DNA of 64,000 nucleotides from Tricholoma matsutake (lineage: Eukaryota; Basidiomycota; Agaricomycetes; Agaricales; Tricholomataceae), in the NCBI GenBank assembly GCA_026075535.2, contig AP026550.1, positions 7,750,001 to 7,814,000 of the forward strand, in the 5' to 3' direction. Below the pieces are notes generated by a model. It ran no database searches, was not told the origin of the DNA, and saw nothing but the letters and a program-made list of their open reading frames with translations. Position 1 is the stretch's first letter; every line of letters begins with the position of its first letter. The translations under genes and the position numbers were made by a program. Positions 1 to 10,806 of the stretch are shown here, in pieces.

Positions 1-1506
1 AAACATATGTCATCTGGAGAGACAGTAAAACCTGCAACCAGAGATGGAGACTTATGTTTTAAAGTTATAAAAGACCTTGATCATGTGAGTGGCAAAGTAG
101 ATGGTTCAATTATGAGCAAAAAACATATGTGAAGTGAAATATGGTCTTTGATTGCATATCTGGGAGCTCCTTTATGGTACATTACACTCTCTCCTGCTGA
201 CAACAAACATCCTATACGTTTATATTTTGCTAGCAGCAATGTAAAATTTCAACTTGGTTCACTCTCAGATGATATTAGGTATTGATTTATTGCTGAAAAC
301 CCAGTAGCTGGAGCATGCTTCTTTCATTTTATGATAATGATGTTTATAAAACATGTACTTGGTGAAAAAACAGACCATGAAGGAATGTATGGAAAAACAT
401 CTGGGTATTATGGTACTGTAGAACAGCAGGGATGACTGACAGTTCATTTGCATATGCTTCTGTGGATCAAGGGAACATTGACACCAGAAGAAATGCAAAG
501 AAGAATTCTGGAACCAGAATCTGAGTTCAGGACAAGCCTGATTAATTATCTGGAAAAGGCACATGCTGGAGAGTTTTTGACAGGCTCGGAAAACAAAGTA
601 GAAGAAAATATAAAACATATGTCAACAGAACCTGAATATCAAAATCTGACAGAAACTATGCCAGATGCCCCACCAGCTATGACATGTTCAGATAGATTGG
701 TCAATGTAACAACTGTACTGAACTGACCACCTGGTGGGAAGATTCAAGAATATAGTTGATGACTTATTGTTTAAATCAAACATCCATTGGTGCACAACTA
801 ACAGAAATAAAGATGGATCTCAAAACAAGGCTTGCTCATTTACTGGATGTTTAGACAATCCTAATGGAACATGCAAAGCATGTTTTCCAAGATCAATGTT
901 TCAAACAACACAAATAGATGAAGAGACAGGACACATCCATATGAGAAAAAAGGCACAATGGATTAACACTTTTTCATATGTTCTTACATATCTATTTCAC
1001 TGCAATACTGATGTCACTAGTCTATGATCCAGAACAGCCATCAGGGGTGTGTAACAAATTATATAACAAAGCCTGCTTTAAAAACTCATGTAATTTTTGA
1101 CACAATACCCTCTGTTTTTCAGAAAAACCTGGACATTCTGAGTGGATCAGAGCCACGACAACAAATTGCATGAAAATTAATGACAAAAATAGTAAACTCA
1201 CTAAGCATCAAAATGGAATATGGTTCTCCTGCAATCAACATGTATTTGTTGAACAATCCAGACCATTATTGTAGCCACAAGTTCAATCATGTTTATTGGC
1301 AAGCATTTGTAACAAGAGCAAGAGCACCATGGATTACCAATGGACCTGCTAATGAAGAAATAGGTTTAACTAAAAGTACAGATAAAGTGACTGTTTTCAA
1401 ACAACATAATTGTGTAGTCAGAATTTCACCTGTGCTAGATTATATGTTGTGCCCACTAGAGCTAGAAAATTTAAATCTTTATGACTGGATATGTCATTGT
1501 GAATGA
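1..1506 (+). pseudogene. Helitron replication initiator (Helitron_like_N) region, decayed
   Basis: The stretch reads as the N-terminal Rep part of a Helitron protein and is cut by the window edge. Segments such as ADNKHPIRLYFASS, NPVAGACFFHFM, GMYGKTSGYYGTVEQ and the HUH-type motif HLHMLLW (bases 445-465) follow the family order. Further on, DRLVNVTTV and NPDHYCSHKFNHVYWQAF continue the same protein. In-frame TGA codons interrupt it several times, for example just before LTVHLHMLLW, where relatives have Arg. In family terms, this domain nicks and joins single-stranded DNA during rolling-circle transposition. This copy cannot make a full protein. The same domain recurs as a second fragment at 36.35-37.26 kb. 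Confidence 0.85.
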
Positions 1507-2459
1507 CAAAAGAAAGAAGAATCAAACAAACCAACTGCATACGTACCAATAGAGACCACCTTAAACAATGAAACTCTGGACAATGAAGACGTTACACAAG
1601 AAAATGATTATTTATCTACTTTATTATCATGTTTACCTGGACATCCACCAGAAGCTTCACATGGTATACATTGGCTGTCAGATGAGCAAAAGAAAGCTCC
1701 AAACTTTATAGGTTCTAACTTGCCAAGGTCTGATTCAGGAGACAGGGATTATTATTGCAGTATAATGCTTACTTTGTTTAAGCCATGGCAAACAGGACTT
1801 GATTTAAAAAACAATGAAGAAACATGGGAAGAGAGATTTGAAAAGCACCTTTTTTCATCATGAGTCAACAAAGTCATGCAAAACTTAAACATTCATTATG
1901 AATGTTTAGATTCTCTAGATGGCTTTCATGCTCAAATGAAGAAAGGAGCAGTGGCCATGCCAAAATGGGCAGATGATGACCATATATGGCAAGACTTAGA
2001 CCAAACTACTATAGATGACTACATGGATACTGAAAACACAGGAACAATGTGGGAAGATCTAGTAATTCCAGAAACTCTTGGAAAAAAAGAAAACATTCAA
2101 AAAAACATCATGAGTAGCATCAGATGAATTTTAACTGAATGTGGATGGACATCTTGCAATTCTATTATGTTACCTGCTGACTGCCATCTGAATCCAGCAC
2201 TGCCTATAATAACACAATATCCTACCCAATGGAAAATGGCCATTCCAGCTCATCGAGCCCAAGTTTTGAAAGGTTGTACCAAGAACCATGAAACTAGCTC
2301 AGGCAACAACAGACACTCAAGTCAAAACTTCAAAGCTAATGAAGTTAAGATTGTGAATAAAGATCACCTTAAAAGTTCATATACCAGCAAAAAATGGCAA
2401 CCAACAATTGACACAATTGCAAAAAAGTTTATGCTCAACAAGGAGCAAGAACGTGCTTA
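1507..2459 (+). pseudogene. Helitron middle region between Rep and helicase
   Basis: Open segments continue the Helitron polyprotein, including LSCLPGHPPEASHGIHW, a region around NIHYECLDSLDGFHAQM, and MLNKEQERA, which leads into the helicase. Stops at about 1504, 1861 and 2125 are all TGA. The last codons before 2460 join directly with sequence after 2955 (ending ...NKEQERA, resuming YHIIANHS), so a MITE split a once-continuous frame. I see no further catalytic motif here; assignment rests on position and continuity. Confidence 0.75.
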
Positions 2460-2955
2460 AGGCAAGGCAGGGGTAGGGGTATACCCTTGTGTTTTTGGGC
2501 TAAGGGTATGAGGGGTAAGGGTAGGGGTTTGGAGTTCATACCCTTGCATACACCTGTACCCTTACCAAGGGTGCAGGGGTATGCCAGGGGTATGTTTATA
2601 TAAGAATATTGTTTGATTTTTTCAGCTACAAAGACTCATATTCAAGATTTTCATCAATTAAATTCAGATTTTGGGATTGTACAACATGATAATGGCTTTC
2701 ATATGTTAATAAGAGGTATTAATATGTGATATAAATAGTAAATACAATAGTTATCCACACTTTTCAAATGAATTCTGCCCTAAATATGTTGGTTTTGTGC
2801 CAAACCCTTGTACAAGTTGTACCCTTGACAAACCCTCCCATATCCTTGGAAACCCTTATATGTTTCCATACCCTTACCCCTAATGGTAGGGTGTTCAGGG
2901 GTAGGGGTAAGGGTACGAGATTTGACACCCAGGGGTAACCCCTGCCTTGCCCTAA
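2460..2955. mobile_element. MULE-like MITE, copy 1 (9-bp TSD)
   Basis: A 496-bp insertion is flanked by the direct repeat ACGTGCTTA (2451-2459 and 2956-2964). Its ends are inverted versions of AGG(G)CAAGGCAGGGGT. Both subterminal regions are dense in GGGTA/TACCC words, such as GGGGTAAGGGTA. It contains no credible gene; an open frame on the minus strand at 2780-2983 is a by-product. Copy 2 lies at 6668-7420 in the opposite orientation and shares the AT-rich core. A 9-bp duplication fits the Mutator (MULE) range, but no transposase is seen. Confidence 0.85.
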
Positions 2956-2964
2956 ACGTGCTTA

Positions 2965-3890
2965 CCACATCATTGCTAATCATTCAATACTACTTGCACT
3001 AATAGAATTATTTGCTGACAAAAATGAAAGTCATCAGTTAGTGACTGTAGCTCCTACTGGAAGTGCAGCAGCACTCTTGGGTGGATCAACCTATCACTTT
3101 ATGTTTGGCATTGACACTGATGGACGCAAAAGTACAAATGCTCAACTAGCTTCAATAAAAAGCAGGCTTCAAGGGGTTGACTATGTTTTCTTGGACAAAG
3201 TATCTATGCTTTCTTGTTGAGACATGTATTGAATAAGCAAAAGGTTAGAAACAATATTCAACAATCCTGAAAGCTCTTTTTGTGGTACAAACATGATTTT
3301 TTCTGGAGACTTTGCTCAACTGCCTCCCCCAATAGGCAAAGAACATGCTGCTTTGTATAGTAGAACAGCTGGAATGAATGCAACCTCATTGCATGACCAA
3401 GAGGCAGCAATGGGAAAAGCCTTATGGCATCAGATCACTACAGTAGTGATTTTGCAACAGAACATGAGACAAATTGATGACACAATGGAAGACAAATTGT
3501 TTTGTACTGCTCTTACTAATATGTGGTACAAAGCATGCACTCCAGCAGATATTGCATTTTTTTTAAACCAGAATCTCTGTCAATATCAAAAATAGACCAA
3601 GCATAATTGACTGGAGCTTTAGAAATGTGTCTATAATAACTGCACATAATGCTAAAAAAGATGAAATAAATCAATTGGGAGCAATAAGGTTTGCAACAGA
3701 AACTAACCAAACATTGATGGAGTTTGTGTCAAACAATACAGTGTCACAGGACGATCCAGATTTACAAAGTACAACACAACATTCTCAAAAATAAAAAGGG
3801 GGACAAAAACATGCACAAGTACAAATTTCAACTCATATACAAAAGCTTTGGAAGCCTATCCCTTATTGGGGACAGGCAACACTAGAGATA
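2965..3890 (+). pseudogene. Helitron PIF1-like helicase region, catalytic motifs lost
   Basis: Conserved helicase segments are readable: VTVAPTGSAAALLGGSTYH, then VDYVFLDKVSML (Walker B position, with K replacing the usual E), MIFSGDFAQLPPP and VILQQNMRQ. The Walker A loop expected between NHS and ALIELF (about 2980-3005) is missing, so roughly 20 codons appear deleted. TGA stops fall after SMLSC and at DMY. The frame fades after IQKLWKPIPYW at about 3885, where gypsy sequence begins. The remaining C-terminal helicase sequence is found beyond 11.1 kb. Confidence 0.85.
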
Positions 3891-4104
3891 GAGGAAAAAG
3901 AGTCAAGAGACAGAAGAACTCACAACTAAACATGCAATATAACAAGACAATGTCATGTAATTAGAAGCAAGATTATACAAAAGCAGTATAATAAGGGAAG
4001 TGAGTAAGTGGGGGAAGGGAAGAATCAACGATTGTCTATATCTGGTAGTATATAAGGTCCACATACAAACAAGTGTCATGAGATGATGTAAGCCAGGCTT
4101 ACAT
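3890..4104 (-). repeat. Ty3/gypsy LTR (element A), minus strand
   Basis: Read on the minus strand, a purine-rich run AAGGGTGGGAGGA directly precedes TGTAAGCCTGGCTTACA (bases 4088-4104), which would be the start of the LTR. A TATA-like CTTATATACTACC follows about 40 bp inside. The LTR start is itself a perfect 8-bp-arm palindrome with a 1-nt centre. The outer end near 3890 is not resolved and no target-site duplication was found. Confidence 0.55.
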
Positions 4105-4199
4105 CCTCCCACCCTTAGAAAAATGTATCAGTTAATGTAGTTGACAAAATTCAACCCAACATCAACCAGCAACAACAGGTGCATTAAAAAACCCAGTGG

Positions 4200-4483
4200 G
4201 AAAAAGCTACTGTGTTCCCTCTGCCTTATCAGCCTTCCAGTGGTCTAGCACCTCACAGTTTTCAAGTTCCCATTGCAGAAGCCAGAGATTGTTGCCCTCG
4301 GAGTATCCTGACCACCGTACCAGGGATTGATATCCTTGGGCTTTCAATGATCTTCTCAATGTGGTATTCTTCCAGGCAATTGGCTGTCATCACCGGGCCA
4401 GGTTGCTCCAGTTCATTGGAAGGAAATAGCTCTGCATTGTTCTCTATGTGAAGTCCTGCCAAACTAGATGTCCAGTCCAAGCT
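4200..4483 (-). pseudogene. Ty3/gypsy integrase C-terminus with chromodomain (element A)
   Basis: Minus-strand reading gives LDWTSSLAGL, then EEYHIEKIIES. After a frameshift near 4340 it gives SLVRWSGYSEGNNLW and ENCEVLDHWKADKAEG. This is the chromodomain layout of gypsy integrases, which directs insertion toward particular chromatin. Only the last 90 or so codons remain. The fragment sits just upstream (in its own orientation) of the LTR at 3890-4104 and is cut at its 5' side by element E1. Confidence 0.7.
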
Positions 4484-4540
4484 GAGTCCTCGGACTGTCC
4501 TAGGACTGTCTGAGTTGTTTATATAATTGACTGAAAAATC

Positions 4541-4625
4541 AGTGGCTACTGCAGGGATTGAACCCTCATAGTCACATGATAAAGTACAATTAAGGCAGCA
4601 ATATAACTGTTAGACTAAAGCATCA
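4541..4625 (-). other. tRNA-like module (left, E1), outward facing
   Basis: On the minus strand a box-B match GGGTTCAATCCC (4554-4565) lies about 50 nt downstream of a box-A-like TTTAGTCTAACAG. The acceptor arms do not pair convincingly, so it is read as a tRNA-derived Pol III promoter module rather than a tRNA gene. Transcription would run toward the left end of E1. Confidence 0.5.
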
Positions 4626-4786
4626 TTACTAGTAAGTAGTTTTATCTCTCTATGTACCGCCCCGGCTGTGATGACAAATCAACACAGCTGCATCATCAAC
4701 AATGCTGGCACATCACCTCTACCACCACCACAGTCAATGGTGCCACCTCCTCCTTACCTCCTACCCCAATAACCAATAACAGGAAT

Positions 4787-4886
4787 GAGCCCAAATGATG
4801 GTATTGTCATTTGGGCTCACTTGTAAGTGTTTTTTTACATGTTTTTTGTTGTTTTGTTCAACTAACTGAATTTTCCTTAATGATAG
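4787..4886 (+). other. Hairpin plus intron-like segment, cassette 1 of E1
   Basis: GAGCCCAAATGA and TCATTTGGGCTC (4787-4818) form a 12-bp-arm hairpin with an 8-nt loop. Four bases later comes GTAAGTG (donor, 4823), then AACTAACTGA (branch-like) and GATAG (acceptor ending 4886), giving a 64-nt intron-like unit. Confidence 0.5.
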
Positions 4887-5295
4887 GTTTTATCTATGTT
4901 ATAACAACACTGCAGCCTCAAAACTATGACAACGGCTGACACAGCCACCACCCTAGGACCCAGAACTACCACCGCAAGCAACTGCTCATGGGGTGGGAAT
5001 GGGTACAACTGCAAAACAGCATGACAACAGTGACACTGACTTGACCAAAGGGAACAACAATGCAACAAGGTGACTGGAGATGACTGTGGGTGGAATGACG
5101 ATGATGGCAGGGAACAATGACAGCACCCGCCCCAGCCCTATGAGCCACTGCTTGTAGGGTGGACGACAGGTGGAACAACAACAATTAGGGGAGACACCAA
5201 TGACAGCCAGCACCCCCCATAACCGCCACAGGCAACTGCTCACAGGGTGGATGGGGGGTGCAAGAGTGCAGGTACTGACAGGGAGACAAAAAAGG

Positions 5296-5383
5296 CCCAA
5301 GAGACATCAACATCTCTTGGGTCCTAGGTAAGTTTTTTTTTCTTTTCTCATTTCATTTTTTGATGCTAACTAACTTTTTATAG
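5296..5383 (+). other. Hairpin plus intron-like segment, cassette 2 of E1
   Basis: CCCAAGAGA (5296-5304) pairs with TCTCTTGGG (5313-5321). The donor GTAAGT starts at 5328, GCTAACTAAC is a strong branch-site match, and TATAG ends at 5383, making a 56-nt intron-like unit. The order matches cassette 1. Confidence 0.5.
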
Positions 5384-5830
5384 GTACAAACTACTACTGA
5401 TGATGACGATGATGGGGGGACACCACCACCACCACTGCTGTGAGCCAAGGGGAAAGAGCCAAGGGGGAAGGGAGAAAACGACGAGAGTGGGGACACCTAC
5501 AATGACACCCACCCCACACCTGTGAGCATCTGCTCATGGGGTGGTTTGGGGGGGAGAAGAATGGGGACAGGAGAGTGAGACAGCCAGGGGACAACCCAGG
5601 GAGAGACAAACGCCACCACAAGCAACTGCTCATGGTGGGTGTTTTTAATTTATTTTTATAGTTGATAGTTATGGCCCCCTCCCCTCGAGCTTGTGAGGGG
5701 AGGGCCTAGTATTATACTTATTAATTACCCCTCGCACAGATGGGAGGGGGTCAATTTAATAATCTATTCATGATATATATAAAATTAGATTTCAGTAATA
5801 AATAGATATAATGTATGTAACTTTAAATGA

Positions 5831-5922
5831 CTACTACTTGGCTTGAGTGGTAGAGTGTGCATGTTTGGTTGTCATGTGATTGCTAGTCCAGAAGTCTGTT
5901 GGTTCAATTCTTGCTGTGCACA
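5831..5922 (+). other. tRNA-like module (right, E1), outward facing
   Basis: Box-A match TTGGCTTGAGTGG (5838-5850) and box-B match GGTTCAATTC (5901-5910) have tRNA-like spacing. The sequence after it (TGTGCACA...ATTTTGTGAGACTT...CTGGAACTTGG) resembles the sequence after the right tRNA-like module of E2, which supports common descent. Confidence 0.55.
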
Positions 5923-6667
5923 CATCATTTTGTGAGACTTATAAGAATTTCTCTAAGTCTGGAACTTGGACTTTACTCGAACAGTACTTTAAAGGTGTAA
6001 ATAAATGCACAACTGATGTTGTCCAAGTGCAGTCCTTGGACTGTCCTAGGACAGTCCAAGTGTCTGAGCAGAGTCTGAGCAGAGTCTGAGTGTCTGAGTG
6101 TGTCCAAGTGTGTCCAAGTGTGTCTGAGTGGAGTCTGCTCGGACTGGGGGGGGGGAGTGTAAAGTACTCCTAAGCTCCTAATGTCCATGTTGTTCCATCC
6201 CCAAACTGATGGCCAAATGGAATGCATGAATTGTAATGTTGCCCAGATCTTTCAAACTGTAGTATGGCATGACCAGAAGGACTGGGTAGACTGGGTCGAC
6301 ATGATGGAATTAGCCATCAACGCTAGCATGTCAGAAACAACCAAGTACCCCCCCTTTGAACTCAATGGAGGGTATATGCCCCCCATGATCAAAGAACTAC
6401 AGTCTGATGAGGTCATCCCCAAAGGCATACAAGCCTTTGCGGGCCAAGGCTTGCAGAATTTGGCTGAAGCCCATGACTCGATCATCAAGACAAGGGTCTT
6501 CCAGACTCAAAATGCTAACACATGCCGAAGAAAGGAACCCATGATATCACCAGGTGACCTAGTGTACCTCTCCACAAAGAATCTGAGCTTACCCAAGGGC
6601 AGGGTGAGGAAACTCTGCCCTAAGTATGTATGTCCCCACAAAGTTACAAAAGCCAACTTGAGCAACT

Positions 6668-7420
6668 AGGACAAGGCAGGGGTTACCCCTGGGTGTCAAA
6701 TCTCATACCCTTACCCCTACCCCTGAACACCCTACCCTCAGGGGTAAGGGTATGGAAACATATAAGGGTTGCCAAGGGTATGGGAGGGTTTGTCAAGGGT
6801 ACAAGGGTTTGGCACAAAATCAACATATTCAGAGCAAAATTCATTTGAAAAGTGTTGATAACTATTGTATTTACTATTAATATCACATATTAATACCTCT
6901 TATTAACATATGAAAGCCATTATCACTGGGTGCAAGGCACAATACTGCCTGAGAAGTACTGTGAAAGTATCCTGACAGTATTCCTAATATTATCAACATC
7001 CTGCACTACAGGTATTTTGACAGTATTGTACTATATTTTGATAGTACTGAAGGTACTGAAGTAGTATTCTAGATTGGTATCCATACTGGGAAAATACCCC
7101 TTGGTGAGTATTGTGGCAGTATTAGGAGTATTTCCAGAATACTGACATCATACCTTCTCAGAAGTATCTTGCTGTGCAGCCAGTGTATCATGTTGGACAA
7201 TCCCAAAATCTGAATTTAATTGATGAAAATCTTGAATATAAGTCTTTGTAGCTGAAAAAATCAAATGATATTCTTACATAAGCATACCCCTGGCATACCC
7301 CTGTACCCTTAGTAAGGGTACAGGGGTATGCAAGGGTATGAACTTCCAAACCCCTACCCTTACCCCTCATACCCTTAGCCCAAAAACACAAGGGTATATC
7401 CCTACCCCTGCCTTGCCTTA
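6668..7420. mobile_element. MULE-like MITE, copy 2 (9-bp TSD)
   Basis: The element is flanked by TGAGCAACT (6659-6667 and 7421-7429) and has ends AGGACAAGGCAGGGG and CCCCTGCCTTGCC. It interrupts the integrase frame of gypsy B. Apart from a nested insert at 6924-7185, it matches copy 1 (2460-2955) in reverse orientation, including the telomere-like GGGTA runs and the core around TGAAAGCCATTATCA. Confidence 0.88.
6924..7185. mobile_element. CACTA-type MITE, copy 1 (3-bp TSD), nested
   Basis: A 262-bp insert begins CACTGGGTGCA and ends TGCAGCCAGTG, flanked by TAT on both sides (6921-6923, 7186-7188). The empty site is visible in MULE-like copy 1, where the flanking sequence is uninterrupted. 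The interior is rich in AGTATT/AATACT words. CACTG termini with a 3-bp duplication fit the CACTA/EnSpm group. A second copy is at 51704-52330. Confidence 0.85.
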
Positions 7421-7989
7421 TGAGCAACTTGACGTACACACTAGAGCTGCCAGCAACACTACAGGAATGAAGAATCATTCCTAAATTTCACATAGCTCTG
7501 TTAAGGCCATACGTAGCATTGTCAGATGCTCTGTTCCCTAACCAAGCCCACCCAGAGCCATACAATTTTGGCATAGCTGACAACCATGAGTCGTTTGTCG
7601 ATGAAATCCTAGGACATTGTTGGGAAAAAGGGACCAAGCTCAAGAACCTCAAGTTTGAGGTCCATTGGAGCTTGGGAGACACAATGTGGGAGTCCCACAA
7701 GACCTGTAAGGACTTGGAGGTGCTTGACTGTTACCTGGAGGTGCATGACATCCAACACCCTGCACAACTAGCCAGGAGGAAATAGTCCGTGGTGGGCACG
7801 AACTTGGATTACTGACTAATGGTGGCAGTGTTGTGATACAACTACACACAAAAACCTTAAACTCAAAATTAGCATTAACAATCACATGCAAGTTTAAACC
7901 CAAAAAACATTGGACTTCAAACCCTACACATACACTGCACACACTTTCCACCACCTTACCAAAAACACCCCAACTCAACGCTACCAACA

Positions 7990-10806
7990 TGTCTCGCGAA
8001 TACTATGGCAATGTTTCCCAGGCTGCTACCCACAGGAATCCTCAAAATTTGACCTCTGGAATGAGCTCTGGAGGGGGGGGAAGGGTGTATCAGGCACCAC
8101 AACCACCCATCCAACAGCAGCAGCATTTCAGCCAACAGCAGCCACCAACCCTCCCAATTTCGGACAGGGATCCATAACTTATGTGAATCCCCCAATGGTA
8201 GGAGGGTTTGGAAGTACCTCACTGCCTCCATACTATGCTGGAGGATATGCACAGGGACCCACATATGCACTGCTCAGCGGGCCCCAGAATCAACCAACCC
8301 CACCTGTGGGGTGGGGCAAACCCAGCTTGATTGCACCACCCCTACAATTTACACATTCCGAGCCTAGTTGACAACATGACAAGGTAATGGACATGGACAA
8401 CCCCATTCTGCCTCAATGAAGCCGGGCATGTCAAGGACATGCTAGGCATTTGAGGAGAGATGAAGCTCACCTACCTCCCCAACCTACTCACCAGGGAGGG
8501 TCTATTCGACCCGCCCAGACAAAAGGGAAAGGCAAGGCATGGGCAACAGAGGAGGAGTTAGTCAAGCAGGAATGGGAAGAACATGTTGAGCAGCTGGACA
8601 AGCTACTCTGTCGGCTCAACAGAGCTGACGTAGACCCCAGTCTTGCTGACTTCCTAGAGGGAGATGGTATTGCGCAAGTAGTCATTGGACGACTACTTGA
8701 CATGATCGACAACCTCTGGGACAAACTCGAGAAGGCTAAGTGGGCACAACAAGACGTAGAGACACACCTCATACTAGCCACACACAAATGCCCTGCATCC
8801 CCCACCACAATGATGTAGACAACACCATTCATCAACAGAAACATAAACTCGGCATTGACAATGGTGGGGTATCAACCACCCAACCAACTGAAATGTTTGA
8901 ACCCACACGAGAGGCCTGTCCTTGCCCACAATGAGTACGAGAGCCCTTGGAACCTGGGCCTGAGATTGCACCACACAAGCCCCACATCAAGGAGGCACCC
9001 AAGGAGAATGAGGCTACCGAACCTCCTCTTCCAAAGACCTCAACAAGGAAATCTAGATGAGGGGAGGGGCAAACCCCATTGCCCACCACCTACGTCCTAC
9101 CTGCCAGTCTCCCCCATGCCCCTGTTCCCCCTATCAATATGTCCCCTGAGCAGCCTCCCTTGTCAGAGACAATTGAGGACTCAGTCAACAACAACAAATG
9201 GAAGCAGGATTTATGGGAACTGATAGAGGGTGAGACTGAGCACCAGGTGGAACAATGGCTCAGCTACAACCATAAACTTACAAAGGAGCACAAGAAGAAG
9301 CTGAAGAACAAGGGGAAGAATGTTGAGGAAGAGACCCGCCAATGTCATCGATACAACCTGTCATGGCCAGGGCATGTACCAGATGGCTTAGGGGTGGTAA
9401 CCATCAACCAGTTCCCAGAACGTAACAATGCATTCCATGGACTGCTGGCCTGGCACTTCTACCACTCCCCAGCCTCAAACTGCCTCTTCATGGGGAACAT
9501 GGCAGCTCAGGCAGCTCAGGCAGAAATGGATGGTGTAACATCATACATGCCTGAGACTAACCACCAGTTGTATGCCATAGTGAGACATGGCCTCCCCATG
9601 AATTCCCAGGAGGTACATGACCTTGTGACCCTAGCCACCAATTCCTGCGAGTCCACCATTGATTGGGCAGAGGGCTTCCTACTCCTAGGCGAACTATGAT
9701 GGCTGGCTTCCCTCTACTCAAATCGTCGATGGGACTGAGCGATGCTAATGGCACTGGAGGATGACTACTGCCCCTCCCACATAACTCCTCCCTTCATGAA
9801 GGGTCACCCCATCTGGGCTCATGAACACATTCCCCATGACACATTGTCATGGACTTTTATTGGCCCTTGCTGTAACAATCCAGGTTTAGCTGCCCCCAAC
9901 CCCAACCAACCATTCACACTGGCTGACTGGGCATGATACATATTGTATCATGGATGCCCTGGGACCCCCAACCAATTCATCAGTGTGGCCTTTAACTATG
10001 CCCTCCAAGTTCACTACCACAGCATGTTCAGGTTCCAACTGGCGCGGGCGCTGTGCCCCACATCCACCTCTGGTCAGGCATCATCCCTCTGCCACTTTGC
10101 TTGCATCCTTGCTGTACCTGGACACTACACCGAGTATCTTGCCAGCTCAGCAATTCAGGCCCCCTCCACTGAACCCTTCATTTCCACCTCTGGGTCAATC
10201 ACCCTGACACAGATGGACTTTGGAGAGTGTCGTGGCCCCAAACTCACCACCGATGAAGTCCTGGCTACCCTTGCCAACAACCACATCCCTCTCACCTGGG
10301 TGGACCATGCCTATACCTATGGCCTCCACTACCTCAACCATCACTACAACCACTGCCCTGAGGCTGAGGCAAACTACCAGAACATGGACAATAAATGCAT
10401 CCACTGGCTGGGCATGCATGGCCTGCCCCCAGCCATTCCTGAGTGGAACGGGTGGTATACCCCAATGGTGGAGGATGTGGGCCAAATCCACATGTGAGCC
10501 ACTGAGGAGGATGGTGACCACTACTGCCTCGATGATAGCCATGACTGGTTACTAGTGGGGGAAGACCCTCACTTCAACCAACTCTTTGCCCAATGTGCTG
10601 CCAATAACCCTATTGTGGAGTGGGAGCCCTCAGCACAACCTACAACCAGGGATGAGGAAATGGGAGAACCAACTGCAGGCCCAACTACCTCCACCAACAT
10701 GCTGCCATTTGCAGAGGAAATGGACCTAGATGAAGAGGACAGCCCCCAACCCCTGTCACAACCACACTCACCGTCATCCTCTTCTATGCTGCACCCCATT
10801 ACCTAA
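7990..10806 (+). pseudogene. Unrecognised long ORF downstream of gypsy B pol, decayed
   Basis: Successive open frames read as one protein broken by stops and frameshifts. It starts MSREYYGNVSQAATHRNPQ (7990) with a Pro/Gln-rich stretch, has a Lys/Glu-rich region near 8520-8800, then a well-conserved-looking block (WPGHVPDGLGVVTINQF, AFHGLLAWHFYHSPASN, DYCPSHITPPFMKGHP, HIPLTWVDHAYTYGLHYL) and an acidic, Ser/Pro-rich tail ending at 10806. I recognise no catalytic domain. It lies between integrase and the polypurine tract/LTR, which is where some retroelements keep an extra 3' gene. Stops at 8818, 9697 and 10495 separate the pieces. Confidence 0.55.

Larger units (their letters stand above)
4484..6168 (+). 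mobile_element. hAT-like non-autonomous element E1
   Basis: This 1.7-kb segment lies between two gypsy fragments of opposite orientation. Its left end is an array of words such as GGACTGTCCTAGGACTGTC; its right end (about 6030-6150) repeats GAGTCTGAG, GTCCAAGTGT and GGACTGTCC, then GGGGGAGTGTAAAGTACT. Flanking octamers TCCAAGCT (4476-4483) and CCTAAGCT (6169-6176) differ by two transitions and may be an aged 8-bp target duplication. Inside are two outward-facing tRNA-like modules, two intron-like segments each preceded by a hairpin, five copies of a GCAAGCAACTGCTC-type hairpin, and C-rich/G-rich hairpins at 5672-5750. No transposase was seen. Confidence 0.6.
6171..7785 (+). pseudogene. Ty3/gypsy integrase core C-terminus and chromodomain (element B)
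   Basis: The frame gives FHPQTDGQMECMN, the end of the integrase catalytic core, then TKYPPFELNGGYMPP and GDLVYLSTKNLSLPKG. After a MITE insertion (6668-7420) it resumes with a chromodomain-like EPYNFGIADNHESFVDEIL and FEVHWSLGDTMWESH, ending QLARRK at 7785. Integrase inserts the cDNA copy; the chromodomain binds chromatin. The 5' part of pol (protease, RT, RNase H) is absent, being truncated at the E1 boundary. The insertion and a broken frame near 7430-7515 make it non-functional. Confidence 0.85.

Noticed and set aside
2460..2955. Interstitial telomere
   Set aside because: GGGTA words are irregular, present on both strands and bounded by TIRs and a 9-bp duplication.
4877..5633. Overlapping His/Pro/Ser-rich minus-strand proteins in E1
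   Set aside because: They overlap in several frames, follow the repeat composition and cross the intron-like units.
5831..5922. Functional tRNA gene
   Set aside because: Box A and B fit, but the acceptor arms do not pair and the module lies inside a mobile element.
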